A DNA stretch of 64,000 bases from CAZSMK01 sp964608095 (GTDB lineage: Bacteria; Sumerlaeota; Sumerlaeia; MWCT01; JAGHBZ01), in assembly GCA_964608095.1 (NCBI GenBank), contig CAZSMK010000068.1, forward strand, positions 1 to 64,000, written 5' to 3'. The position numbers were made by a program, and so were the translations under genes. Below are positions 1-8,478 of the stretch, one piece after another (positions within the stretch are counted from its first letter, which is position 1; every line of letters begins with the position of its first letter). The notes beneath the pieces are model-generated. The model was not told the DNA's origin, ran no database searches, and saw nothing but the letters and a program-made list of their open reading frames with translations.

Positions 1-20
1 GACGACTATTTTTAAGAAAA

Positions 21-85
21 GGACACAAAGGACTGCAGGGACAAAAACGACTGCAGGGACTGCAGGGACATAAAGGACATAAACG
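21..85. repeat. Short degenerate GGAC/ACGACTGCA repeats
   Basis: The motifs GGACTGCAGGGACA and AACGACTGCAGGGAC recur with small variations, mixed with AAAGGACA and ATAAACG units. The same vocabulary reappears in the spacer at 33519-33557, so this is a dispersed intergenic repeat rather than chance. It is not a CRISPR array, because there are no unique spacers of constant length. Function unknown. Confidence 0.6.
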
Positions 86-163
86 ATTATCTCCTCGACT
101 TCGCGGTCATCCCCGCTACTCCTTAGCTGTCATTCGCGCGCAGGGGGGAATCCAATTCTTCTC

Positions 164-199
164 CGCACGCCTGAGCGTACCCGCACGCGTGAGCGTGCG
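164..199. repeat. Tandem 18-bp repeat with a hairpin in the second copy
   Basis: CGCACGC-CTGA-GCGT at 164-178 is repeated 18 bp later as CGCACGC-GTGA-GCGTGCG at 182-199. The second copy is a perfect 7-bp stem with a 4-nt loop. It has no T-run, so it is not an obvious terminator. No gene is recognisable between 200 and 523. That stretch holds a short ATAGGACA duplication near 308-326 and nothing else I can support. Confidence 0.5.
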
Positions 200-523
200 C
201 GTGATCGAAGTCATGGTCGATTGTGAGTGTGAAGCCCGACACTCGTTTACCTTTCCTGCCATGAGCAAACTATGTGCAACGAAGGGTGGTTGTTGATCAA
301 GATAACTGATAGGACAAGATAGGACAAATAAGACGCCATTGACATAGAAAGCCCACTTTTGCGCGCATTCGTATTCGTTCTATTACGGGGGCGTCATAGG
401 AATTCGAAGGGCATGCCACGACGTCTTGCCATGGAGGAGGAAACCGGAAAGAATATTTCATACATTCCGCGGCGAGTCGCCCTGCTCAAAATGAAATGCT
501 AAAAGTTGTCGAAAAACCACTTA

Positions 524-862
524 CTATTCTGTAGTCATTATTTCTTCCAGTACAACGTTCTCCAGATAGATCCATGACGAAGTGTCGTCTTCAGGCGCAA
601 AACTCAGGATGTCGAACGACAACACCGCGAGATTGTCATCGGTTCCAGTCACGGTTGGGTCAAAGAAGACATTATACGTTTTCGTGCTCGCGACTGACGG
701 TGCTTGACTCAAATTGCTGTTCACAATGCGGTCCCATCCTTTCCAGCTGCCTTTCTGGTTTACACGCAGCCTGAATTGTACCGCATCGTCAAGGTTGGCT
801 GCGCTACTTCCAACCTCGAACCGCGCGCGATACGTTTGTCCGTTTTCAATTGTATGTTCTGT
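524..862 (-). pseudogene. Decayed 3' end of a secreted beta-rich protein gene
   Basis: A frame of about 112 codons is open from just after a TAA at 863-865 to a TAG at 524-526, with no plausible start and no ribosome site. The encoded segment reads like the C-terminal beta-sandwich of a large secreted protein: a YRARFEVGSS stretch, then FRLRVNQ, and an end in ENVVLEEI. Just upstream a different frame continues with a hydrophobic VILTLAISLP run, as expected if a frameshift has split the gene. It lies directly downstream of ruvX but shares nothing with it. It could instead be a short unannotated gene; I favour a remnant. The family is not recognised. Confidence 0.4.
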
Positions 863-929
863 TTAGGCAGGCTAATCGCCAATGTCAAGATTACTTCGAT
901 TAATTTAAGAGAATCGCTCAGAATAAAGT

Positions 930-1409
930 TTATCTTTCAGGTGGTTTGTCGTGAGTGTCCTCGTGCGTGGTGGTTCGCGCTCGACGATACGCAAGGTAGG
1001 AATCGAGGATAAAGAACGCAGCGATTTTGTCTATAACGCCCTTGCGTTTCTCGCGACTGACTCCCGCATCGATCAACATCGATTCCGATGCCGTCGTCGT
1101 CATTCGTTCGTCCCACAAGACTATGTCGACGGAAGGGAAGATGTTTTCGAGGAGCGACGCGAATTGTCTGGCATCGACGGTTGATGGGGTATCTTCGCCG
1201 CTCAGGCTCAGGGGCAATCCAACCACTATTTCACCCACGTTATGGTGCGTGACCAATGTCTTGAGGCGCTCAAGGAGTTTTTTCTTCGGTGAACGTGCAA
1301 TCACCTCCAGCGGTTGTGCGGTAAGGTGCAATTCATCGCTCAAGGCGATACCGACCCGAGCTTTTCCCAGGTCGATTGCAAGGATACGTTGGTTTTGCTC
1401 TTCAGCCAT
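930..1409 (-). CDS. ruvX: RuvX/YqgF-family putative pre-16S rRNA nuclease
   Basis: This is a 159-residue cytoplasmic RNase H-fold protein of the RuvX/YqgF family. The family is linked to maturation of the 5' end of 16S rRNA and was first described as Holliday-junction resolvase-like. Near the N-terminus ILAIDLGKARVG carries the first catalytic Asp. IVVGLPLSLSG, LWDERMTT and DKIAA supply the remaining conserved blocks. The frame extends further upstream, but the ATG at 1409 has a GGGAG/AAAGAGA ribosome site and gives the normal family length. The start lies inside the 3' end of uvrC (8-bp overlap), so the two are translationally coupled. Confidence 0.9.
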   Translation of the reverse strand: MAEEQNQRILAIDLGKARVGIALSDELHLTAQPLEVIARSPKKKLLERLKTLVTHHNVGEIVVGLPLSLSGEDTPSTVDARQFASLLENIFPSVDIVLWDERMTTTASESMLIDAGVSREKRKGVIDKIAAFFILDSYLAYRRARTTTHEDTHDKPPER

Positions 1410-3261
1410 TCTCTTTGCTCCCATGGAAATAGGTGAAAATACTTTCCGCAACGGCTCCGGGAATTCCCTTAACCGATGAAAGTTCCTCGATGCTTGCCTT
1501 CCGGACATTCTCGAGCGAGCCGAAATGGTTGAGAATCTGGTTTCGCCTGTGCTTTCCGACGCCTGCGACATTATCGAGTTCAGACCTTAGCTGTCGTTTG
1601 CTCCGAAGTTTTTTATGATAGGTGATAGCGAACCGGTGCGCCTCGTCCCTGATGCGCTGCAGAAAAAGGAGCGCAGCGGAGCCCGGTTTTATAGTAAGCG
1701 GATTCTTGCGGTTCGGAAGATAGATGTGGTCATGCTCGAGCGCAGAAGGTAATTGTCGAGTGGGACCACGGGCAAGAGCGTCGTGACCCTTCGCAATGGC
1801 AGCCAGGGCAACGCCTCGAAGACCCAACTCGCGAAGGACTTGAATGGCAATGTTCAGCTGCCCCTTGCCCCCGTCGATAAGGATGAGGTCAGGGAGCTCT
1901 CTGTTCTCATCGATACTCCGACGGTAACGGCGTTCCAGCACCTCCTTCATCATGGCGTAATCGTTCGGGGTGTCTGTGGACCGAATCCTGAACCTGCGGT
2001 AATTTTGCTTTTCCGGTTCACCGTTAAAAAAGGATACCATCGAACCGACGGAAAGGGTTCCCATGATATTCGAAATATCGAAACATTCAATACGGCGTGG
2101 AAGATATGCCATATTAAGCGATTTTTTTACTTTTTCAAGCAACTCTTCCCGATCGCTCTTGCGTTTTTCTGCGGCGATAAGTTTGCGCTGCGCGTTCTCC
2201 TGCGCCAGCCGTAAAATGGCGCGTTTCTCTCCGCGCCGCGGAACTTTTATGCTGACCTTTCCACCACGAAGGTCGCTGAGCCATGGTTCCAGCACCACGG
2301 AATCTTCCGGTTCACACGGGACAAGGATTTCCGGCGGAATAAATTTGTCCTGACCGTAAAACTGCGCTACGAACGAATGAAGAACCTCCGGGTCGGTCTG
2401 ATCGTAACTCCTGAATCCGAAATCTCTGCTACCCTCGAGCAACCCGCGGCGATAATGGAGAACCGAAATCTCGAGACGTGCATATTCCCGTGATATGCCG
2501 ATTACGTCCAGGGTAAATTCACGATAACTCGAGACCTTCTGGCGCTGAATGGTTTCTTTAATAGCATGAATTTTGTCGCGAAGCAAGGCTGCTTTCTCGA
2601 ATTCCATCTGTTCGGCATAGTCATGCATCATCCTCTCGAGCAACGGAATAGCCTGATCCGTCTGCCCCTCGAGAAAAAGAATAGCCCCCTGGACAATTTT
2701 ATTATATTCCGTTTTACTCACCTCACGGACGCAAGGAGCAAGGCATTTTCCGACGTCATACATCAGGCATGGTCTACTGCGGTTCCTGAATTGTGAGTCT
2801 TTACACATCCGGAGAGAAAAGATTTTATGAAGGAACTTCAAGGTTGAGCGGAGTGCGGCGGAAGAAGAGAAGGGACCGAAGTAACGTGCGCCATCGCCCG
2901 GCTGACGACGCCGGATGACCTCGATGCGCGGATACTCTGCATGTGGATCTATGCGCAGACTCAGGTAGGTCTTGTCGTCGCGCAGTTTTATGTTGTATCG
3001 AGGCTTGTGCTTTTTAATCAGTGTATTCTCGAGAAGCAAGGCTTCCTTCTCATTGTCCGTAACTACGAAATCTATTGAATGTATATGCCGCTGGAGAAAG
3101 GGAACAAAGGAACGTTGATCTACGCCGGTCTCCTGGAGATAAGAACGAATACGTTGTCTCAAGTTCCTCGCTTTTCCAACATAGATTACTCTGCCGTGGG
3201 AATCCTTGATGAGATACACTCCCGACAATGTCGGATAGTCTTTTATGTTTATGCGGGACAT
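1402..3261 (-). CDS. uvrC: Excinuclease ABC subunit C
   Basis: UvrC is the dual-incision nuclease of nucleotide excision repair, acting with UvrA and UvrB in the cytoplasm. This copy is 619 residues, a normal length. An N-terminal GIY-YIG domain (GVYLIKD..VIYVGKA) makes the 3' cut. A UVR motif follows in the region around residues 200-230 (EQMEFEKAALLRDKI). The RNase H-like domain (CFDISNIMG, DLILIDGGKGQL) makes the 5' cut. A C-terminal helix-hairpin-helix (NVAGVGKHRRNQIL...SVKGIPGAVAESI) binds DNA. I chose ATG 3261 over an in-frame TTG at 3273. The 3' end overlaps ruvX. Neither uvrA nor uvrB is in the window. Confidence 0.96.
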   Translation of the reverse strand: MSRINIKDYPTLSGVYLIKDSHGRVIYVGKARNLRQRIRSYLQETGVDQRSFVPFLQRHIHSIDFVVTDNEKEALLLENTLIKKHKPRYNIKLRDDKTYLSLRIDPHAEYPRIEVIRRRQPGDGARYFGPFSSSAALRSTLKFLHKIFSLRMCKDSQFRNRSRPCLMYDVGKCLAPCVREVSKTEYNKIVQGAILFLEGQTDQAIPLLERMMHDYAEQMEFEKAALLRDKIHAIKETIQRQKVSSYREFTLDVIGISREYARLEISVLHYRRGLLEGSRDFGFRSYDQTDPEVLHSFVAQFYGQDKFIPPEILVPCEPEDSVVLEPWLSDLRGGKVSIKVPRRGEKRAILRLAQENAQRKLIAAEKRKSDREELLEKVKKSLNMAYLPRRIECFDISNIMGTLSVGSMVSFFNGEPEKQNYRRFRIRSTDTPNDYAMMKEVLERRYRRSIDENRELPDLILIDGGKGQLNIAIQVLRELGLRGVALAAIAKGHDALARGPTRQLPSALEHDHIYLPNRKNPLTIKPGSAALLFLQRIRDEAHRFAITYHKKLRSKRQLRSELDNVAGVGKHRRNQILNHFGSLENVRKASIEELSSVKGIPGAVAESIFTYFHGSKENG

Positions 3262-3408
3262 ACTTTCACGCAATATTTGGAAATACCTGTTTTGGGAAAA
3301 GGTATTCTATTACAACCTTTCATATACTATATCATACCTCAACAAACGTAATCGAGCAAGGCGAAAGCCGCTCAGAATAAGTCAGGAAAAAGTGAGTGGT
3401 GAACAATA

Positions 3409-5430
3409 CTATTTCATGTAACCGGGTGTGGGAACATCTTGTGTGAAGGATTGATCCAGCCATTCGCTGGTTTCGTCATGACCCGTTATGCCGTTCCCGC
3501 CTTCGCGAGCCTCGCCGATTTCATCAAGATCGACGCGCTGGAAGGAAAAAGAGCCGGATGGAGCGCCGGGGGCGGCAATCCGCTGTTCAGTAATCGGCGT
3601 GTCGGGAAAATAATCCGTTGGAGTGTCGTCACTATCCGGTCCATCGCAGACCAGATTGGTTTTACACACCGCTTCTTCTTTATCTCCCCATACAATGTAG
3701 TCTACATCTTTTACCAGATCGCTTATGCCATCCCAGTAGAAGAGCATTATCGACTCGCCGGTATTGCTTAATGTCGTGAGGGTGGGATCGGGATTGATTG
3801 TCCCGGGGAAAGCATCGATCAACTCCGGCACATCATTCCCTTCCGGGTCATCCTCTGTCAGTTCATAAGTCGGAGCAATTCCGAACGTTTCCACAAAATT
3901 TCGGCTTCCACCGATCGAGATAATCTGAAATTCACCGGGTTGAATAACTGCGCCATCCGGGAATCGCGCCGTAAAATCGTAATACTCTCCTCCCTTGATC
4001 TTCTTCCCTTGTGGAAACATAAAATAGTCACCGTTGTCGTAAACTGCATCGGTGATATAATACCCCTCGAGTTCAACCGATTGGTCGGTTGGGTTATATA
4101 GTTCTATAAATTCCGGTGTAAACACATTTACTTCAGTAATAAGAAGATGCTGGGAAGGCGCTGTAGATGGTATAGAAACCACGTCACGAGCAGATTGACT
4201 TTTTTGGAGGGGTTCTGTTTGTAAAGCGTGTTGTATTTCGTGAGGCGCCTTTGCAGAGGCCTTGATGGAATCGCGTGTGGCATCGGTTTTGCCTACCATT
4301 CTTAACCCGCCAAAGACAAGGATAAGGATAACGAGAAGAGAAAGAGCGGGCACAAAAACACGCGGTGAAATCGGCAATTTAAATTTCTTATCAGGCTTCA
4401 AATGTTTAATTTTACCCGTTAAGGCATAGATCACATCCTGACAGAATTCCGCGACATGAAAATAGCGCTGTTCAAGATCTGGGTGGAGCGCCCTTGCAAG
4501 AACATTGTCAACCGGTTCAAGGATAGAAGAATTCAGTTTTGAGGCATGAACAGGCGAGGAGGGATCAAATTCTGCTCTGGTGAATAGTTCAAAAAAGACC
4601 GCTCCAAGCGAATAGATATCCGAACGGCAATCAAGTTTCTCAGGATGTGCCCTGACCTCCGGTGCGATAAAACGTGCAGGCACGTTCAGGGTGCCGACAG
4701 CCGGATCAATGCCCTGCACTTGCCCTCTAAGCATTTGCATTATGCCGAAATCCGTTATCCTGACTTTTCCTTCATTGTCCACCATAATATTGGAGGGCGT
4801 CAGGTTTCGATGCACCACGCCCATATCGTGTAAATAAGACAATCCCTCCTGGACTTGTACCGTTATATTGATTATTTCATTTACGCTCAGCGGTCTTTTC
4901 TCTTTGATGTGTTTAAGGTTCTCTCCTTCCACATATTCGGTTATAAGGACACAGAGCCCCTTGATTTCCTTGCGGTCGAGCACGGAAACGAGGTTGGGAT
5001 GACGAACCTGATTCAGGATAGCGGTCTCCTTGAGGAACTGCTGCGGATATTGCTCCGCGGAACTGAATCGCAAGAAAAGAACCTTTATGGCAACCGTTTG
5101 TTTAAGATTGAGTGCAGTGCCTTTGAACATGAGGCTGTTTGAACCTACGGCTATCAGCGCGTCTATCCGGTAACCATTGATAAGACCATTGAGGGTTTTT
5201 AAGCGTGAGTAAGTGTTGCGGACATCTTTTGAAGGAGAAGAGTCGAGAGTGGGAATAGAGAATCGTGCCGGTTGAGCGGTTCGAGGCGGTTCGGTTTTTT
5301 TCTCCTCCCTCTCTTGCCCGGTTGTCTTTATCCTCAAGACAGTCTTACACGACGGACAGACGATCTTTTCCGGAACGCGCTCACCCGTAATCTTGAGTTT
5401 TTGTTTACATCGTGGGCAAATAATGATCAT
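3409..5430 (-). CDS. Membrane pseudokinase with zinc ribbon and extracytoplasmic lamin-tail domain
   Basis: This 673-residue protein has an unusual order of parts. Residues 5-28 form a zinc ribbon (C5-x2-C8 ... C25-x2-C28). Residues about 88-340 form a Ser/Thr protein kinase fold. A single membrane helix lies near 358-377. Residues about 425-660 form an LTD (lamin-tail) domain, starting ITEVNVFTPEFIELYNP, which should face the periplasm or cell surface. The VAIK lysine (K116) and DFG (227-229) are present. The catalytic loop, however, reads HRNLTPSN: Asn209 replaces the catalytic Asp and Thr replaces the usual Lys, and the glycine loop is degenerate (AVGSNSLMF). I therefore predict little or no phosphotransfer and a signalling or scaffold role. 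It sits between uvrC and the znu operon and has its own promoter. The ligand or partner is unknown. Confidence 0.85.
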   Translation of the reverse strand: MIIICPRCKQKLKITGERVPEKIVCPSCKTVLRIKTTGQEREEKKTEPPRTAQPARFSIPTLDSSPSKDVRNTYSRLKTLNGLINGYRIDALIAVGSNSLMFKGTALNLKQTVAIKVLFLRFSSAEQYPQQFLKETAILNQVRHPNLVSVLDRKEIKGLCVLITEYVEGENLKHIKEKRPLSVNEIINITVQVQEGLSYLHDMGVVHRNLTPSNIMVDNEGKVRITDFGIMQMLRGQVQGIDPAVGTLNVPARFIAPEVRAHPEKLDCRSDIYSLGAVFFELFTRAEFDPSSPVHASKLNSSILEPVDNVLARALHPDLEQRYFHVAEFCQDVIYALTGKIKHLKPDKKFKLPISPRVFVPALSLLVILILVFGGLRMVGKTDATRDSIKASAKAPHEIQHALQTEPLQKSQSARDVVSIPSTAPSQHLLITEVNVFTPEFIELYNPTDQSVELEGYYITDAVYDNGDYFMFPQGKKIKGGEYYDFTARFPDGAVIQPGEFQIISIGGSRNFVETFGIAPTYELTEDDPEGNDVPELIDAFPGTINPDPTLTTLSNTGESIMLFYWDGISDLVKDVDYIVWGDKEEAVCKTNLVCDGPDSDDTPTDYFPDTPITEQRIAAPGAPSGSFSFQRVDLDEIGEAREGGNGITGHDETSEWLDQSFTQDVPTPGYMK

Positions 5431-5471
5431 GATGACGATTAAGAAGAATAATTTTACAAAGAAAACGGTTC

Positions 5472-5501
5472 AGCATAGACACCATTAAAACTTCCTGTCA
5501 A
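5472..5501 (-). promoter_or_regulatory. Sigma-70-type promoter of the pseudokinase gene
   Basis: On the minus strand TTGACA (5496-5501) is followed after 18 bp by TATGCT (5472-5477), about 40 bp before the start codon. A 10-bp palindrome GATTCGAATC (5506-5515) lies just upstream of the -35 and could be an operator, though it may be chance. Confidence 0.55.
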
Positions 5502-5649
5502 GTATGATTCGAATCTTATTTGTTTTCCGTGAGTGAACGGTGAAATAGTGAGCGAGTGAAAAACACTGTGCAGAACAATGGTAAGAAAAATTTTTTATTC
5601 CTCATGTAATTATGTAGAGGTGGACTGAAGAATTTTGACGTGCAGAGTT

Positions 5650-6489
5650 TCATGCGAGGTGTTTTTTTACAAAAAGCGCGGAAACAAAGACCACAAATTG
5701 GGTAATGACCACCATGGCACCAGAAGGTAAGCCGATAATGTTGGAAATAAGCAGTCCTACAAGCGAGGTGGTCATTCCAAAGATCAAAGAAATGAGCATC
5801 ATGGATTTGAATGAGCGTGCAAGCAGGTGTGCGGTTGCTCCGGGGATGACCAAAAACGCACTGATAAGAACTATTCCGATAATTTTTACCGAAATAACAA
5901 TGGTTAAGGAAAGAAGAACGAGCAGAAGGTATCTCAAAAACTCGACAGGAATCCCGGCTGCACGGGCAAGCTCCTCGCTGAATACAAACGCCTGCAACTC
6001 CTTGTTGAGAAAGAGTATACAGCCGATGATAATGAGACTCAGAACCGCCTCTATAACGACATCGGCGGTGGTTACGCTGAGGATGTTCCCAAAAAGATAG
6101 GTAAACACTTCCGGACTGTACTGCTTGCGCAAACCTATAAAAACAATCCCAAGCGCCATGGATATAGAGAAAAAGACCCCAATAACGCTGTCCTCGGAGA
6201 TGCGTCCCTGCCGGGATATAATGCCTATAAGAACCGCGACCGTGATACAAAAGACCGCCGTAATAAGATTAATGCCCCATGTAAGGTGAGATGCGGAACC
6301 TAATATGAGTAGCCCCAGCGCAATCCCTCCAAACGCGGAATGGGAAATACCCTGACCTATAAACGCCATCCGGCGTAATACCACATATACACTCAATAAA
6401 GAGCATGAAGCCCCTACCAATAAACCGATAAGAACGGCACGCTGAATAATGCCATAATGAAAGATATCGGTTATATGACTAAGATTCAT
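5650..6489 (-). CDS. znuB: Metal ABC transporter permease, ZnuB/MntB type
   Basis: A 279-residue polytopic inner-membrane permease of the ABC-3 family, which moves Zn2+ or Mn2+ into the cell. Repeated hydrophobic segments and the family blocks VLRRMAFIGQGISHSAFGGIALG (N-terminal) and KIIGIVLISAFLVIPGATAHLLA (C-terminal) are clear. Its start overlaps the end of the ATPase gene by 11 bp, as is normal for coupled transporter subunits. Metal identity cannot be read from the permease. The gene symbol is by homology and could equally be mntB. Confidence 0.88.
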   Translation of the reverse strand: MNLSHITDIFHYGIIQRAVLIGLLVGASCSLLSVYVVLRRMAFIGQGISHSAFGGIALGLLILGSASHLTWGINLITAVFCITVAVLIGIISRQGRISEDSVIGVFFSISMALGIVFIGLRKQYSPEVFTYLFGNILSVTTADVVIEAVLSLIIIGCILFLNKELQAFVFSEELARAAGIPVEFLRYLLLVLLSLTIVISVKIIGIVLISAFLVIPGATAHLLARSFKSMMLISLIFGMTTSLVGLLISNIIGLPSGAMVVITQFVVFVSALFVKKHLA

Positions 6490-7339
6490 CGCCGCTTTCG
6501 GGAGGTGTGTGATATTCTTTGATATGCCGTAGATGTTCGGTCAAATAAGAGTCGAGTTCGCACCCTGCATAGGTTTCTTCGATGGCTTCTTCGTTGAGGA
6601 GTTCGGAGCGGTCATGAAAATGAACACACCGGTTAAGGCATGCGATGTAGTCGGCAAAATAAACCAGTTGCCCCACATCATGAGAAACCAGGATAAGTGT
6701 CAGGTGATGCTTTTCCTTCAATGCGCGAAGAAGCTCATAAAATTCGAGTTGCCCCTGGACGTCGACAGGCGCCATAGGTTCATCGAGAAGGAGCAGGCGG
6801 GGATTGGTAATTAACGCGCGTGCAACAAGGGCGCGTTGACGCTGTCCTCCGCTGAGTTTTCCAAACGGATGATCATGAAAAGATTCAAGTCCAACCTGTT
6901 TCAATAAATCGGATGCCCTACGACGCAGCTCATCATTGAACTGTTTCAATAGTCCGACCTTCGACACCGCACCCATGAGAACCACTTCATAGGCGGTGAT
7001 AGGAAAATTCAGGTCTATCTGAAGATGCTGTGGTATGTAACCAATCAGATTACGTTTTTTGCCGAGTTTCTGAACGGGAATACCGAACACCTCTATCTCG
7101 CCTTGCCTGAGAGGCAACAATCCAAGGATGAGTTTCATCAAGGTCGATTTGCCGCCGCCGTTAGGTCCGATGAGACCGACAAATGAGCCTCGCTCGATAC
7201 ACAAATTCACGTTCTCGAGTATGCGCTCGCCGTTATATGAAAACGTCAACTCTCGTACGTATACCTCTGCGTCGGAACAATCTTCGCGCGACTTCCCAAG
7301 GCATTTGCCTTTCTCTTTTTGTTTTGTTTCTGCATCCAT
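6479..7339 (-). CDS. znuC: Metal ABC transporter ATP-binding protein, ZnuC/MntA type
   Basis: A 286-residue cytoplasmic ATPase that powers the neighbouring permease. It carries Walker A GPNGGGKST, signature LSGGQRQR, Walker B LLLLDEP and switch His in LVSHD. About 25 hydrophilic residues precede the usual start of the fold (VRELTFSYNG), and the C-terminal tail is rich in acidic and His residues (ELDSYLTEHLRHIKEYH). A metal-sensing role for that tail is possible but only a guess. The order is binding protein, ATPase, permease, all within one transcription unit. Confidence 0.9.
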   Translation of the reverse strand: MDAETKQKEKGKCLGKSREDCSDAEVYVRELTFSYNGERILENVNLCIERGSFVGLIGPNGGGKSTLMKLILGLLPLRQGEIEVFGIPVQKLGKKRNLIGYIPQHLQIDLNFPITAYEVVLMGAVSKVGLLKQFNDELRRRASDLLKQVGLESFHDHPFGKLSGGQRQRALVARALITNPRLLLLDEPMAPVDVQGQLEFYELLRALKEKHHLTLILVSHDVGQLVYFADYIACLNRCVHFHDRSELLNEEAIEETYAGCELDSYLTEHLRHIKEYHTPPESGDES

Positions 7340-7384
7340 ACTTCAGCATCATCCCTCTTGTTTAATATAACTCGTTTGCTCCCC

Positions 7385-8308
7385 TCAACTTAAGGCTTTT
7401 TTTATCTGGAGGGTGTTGTGTCTCATGAGGGCGATATAGTTACTGCGTTCCGGTACATCCGGATTTCCCAAGGGATCGAGGTAAACCACCCGGGCGTCTA
7501 CTTCCCGCGCAATGGCAATCGCCGCCTTATCGCTTAACTGGGGTTCAGCAAAAACCACTTTTTTATCCATTGACTCGAGTAGATCGATAAGTTCGGTGAC
7601 CCGTTTTATGGTGGGCTCTTTTCCGGGGGAAGGCTCGATGAGGGCAACTGGTTTTAGATCATAGCGATAGGCATAATACGTCACACTGCTGTGAAATGCG
7701 ATAAATTCACGTTGTGCAAGGTCCGCCAGCTCTTTTTCTATCCATAGATGAAGTTCCTTGAGCTCCTCCATATATTTTTCCGCGTTATTATGGAAAAAGG
7801 CATCATGCTCCGGTCGAGAGCGAGAAAGCTCATCGGCTATATGGAGAACCATTTGTTGTGCCAGAACAGGGTCGAGCCACAGGTGAGGATCAACGGAATG
7901 TGCGTGGTTGCTGCGAGAATCGTCGGGTGAGAGCAGCGGCGGCAGCTCCGGCATTCGCTCCGAGAGTAGAACAATGGATACCTGCTCGCGAGAAGCGGCG
8001 GTCACGATCTTATCGCCCCAGTCATCAATGCCGCGCCCGATTTTGACGAACATCTCAGCGTGTAAAAGCTGACGTACAAGATCAGGGGTCGGTTCAAACG
8101 TATGAGGACTTGCTCCCGGAGGCAGCAAACATATCACCTCGATTTTATCCCCGCCGATTTGGGTTACCCAGTCACTGACCGGATAAATACTCGTGGCTAC
8201 CACCATTCTTTGATCCTTGTCGTCCGACGTTCTCTCACATCCAGCAACGACGCATAGAACCGTGAGCATTACTACGCATGCTATGAAACTATTTACTTTT
8301 CTTTTCAT
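7385..8308 (-). CDS. znuA: Metal-binding lipoprotein, ZnuA/cluster A-I substrate-binding protein
   Basis: A 307-residue lipoprotein that should capture Zn2+ or Mn2+ outside the cytoplasmic membrane and deliver it to ZnuB. The signal peptide ends in lipobox VAGC with Cys24 as the anchor. Cluster A-I ligands are in place: His69 (GASPHTFEPTP), His142 (DPHLWLDP), His206 (AFHSSVTYYAYRY) and an acidic residue near 278 (VVYLDPLG). The loop before His142 carries only two extra His (SNHAHSV), far fewer than the His-rich loop of typical ZnuA, so manganese cannot be excluded. First gene of the operon, behind a promoter with a possible operator. Confidence 0.88.
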   Translation of the reverse strand: MKRKVNSFIACVVMLTVLCVVAGCERTSDDKDQRMVVATSIYPVSDWVTQIGGDKIEVICLLPPGASPHTFEPTPDLVRQLLHAEMFVKIGRGIDDWGDKIVTAASREQVSIVLLSERMPELPPLLSPDDSRSNHAHSVDPHLWLDPVLAQQMVLHIADELSRSRPEHDAFFHNNAEKYMEELKELHLWIEKELADLAQREFIAFHSSVTYYAYRYDLKPVALIEPSPGKEPTIKRVTELIDLLESMDKKVVFAEPQLSDKAAIAIAREVDARVVYLDPLGNPDVPERSNYIALMRHNTLQIKKALS

Positions 8309-8335
8309 GGAACGTATAACTATTCCTCACGATTA

Positions 8336-8373
8336 TTTACAACCATTTACCTGTAAAAAAGGGCGTCTGTCAA
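8336..8373 (-). promoter_or_regulatory. Promoter of the metal importer with a candidate repressor site
   Basis: On the minus strand TTGACA (8368-8373) is followed after 17 bp by GTAAAT (8345-8350). The -10 lies inside an inverted repeat with 6-bp arms TTTACA (8336-8341) and TGTAAA (8352-8357). A metal repressor of the Fur/Zur/MntR kind would be expected here, but the site does not match any of those consensus sequences exactly. Confidence 0.4.
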
Positions 8374-8415
8374 GGATATGCTCATCTCAGGAAAAAGTAA
8401 GCGCCTCTATTTTGG

Positions 8416-8448
8416 TTGACAATTTTGATTTAAAACGTGGGTTATATT
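8416..8448 (+). promoter_or_regulatory. Possible promoter of the symporter gene
   Basis: A perfect TTGACA (8416-8421) is followed by TTATAT/TATATT (8442-8448). The spacer of 20-21 bp is longer than ideal, so the -10 assignment is uncertain. A strong ribosome site, AAAGGAGG, precedes the ATG at 8479. This promoter diverges from that of the metal importer. Confidence 0.4.
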
Positions 8449-8478
8449 TAGTAGTTTCACACGAAAAGGAGGCAGAAA

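Noticed and set aside
21..85. CRISPR array
   Set aside because: The repeats are short, degenerate and unevenly spaced, with no spacers and no cas genes in the window.
5506..5515. tRNA T-arm-like GATTCGAATC
   Set aside because: A lone palindrome; no acceptor, D or anticodon arms can be built around it.
5516..6250. 244-codon open frame on the minus strand
   Set aside because: Out-of-frame shadow of the metal permease; rich in Cys/His/Arg with no family resemblance.
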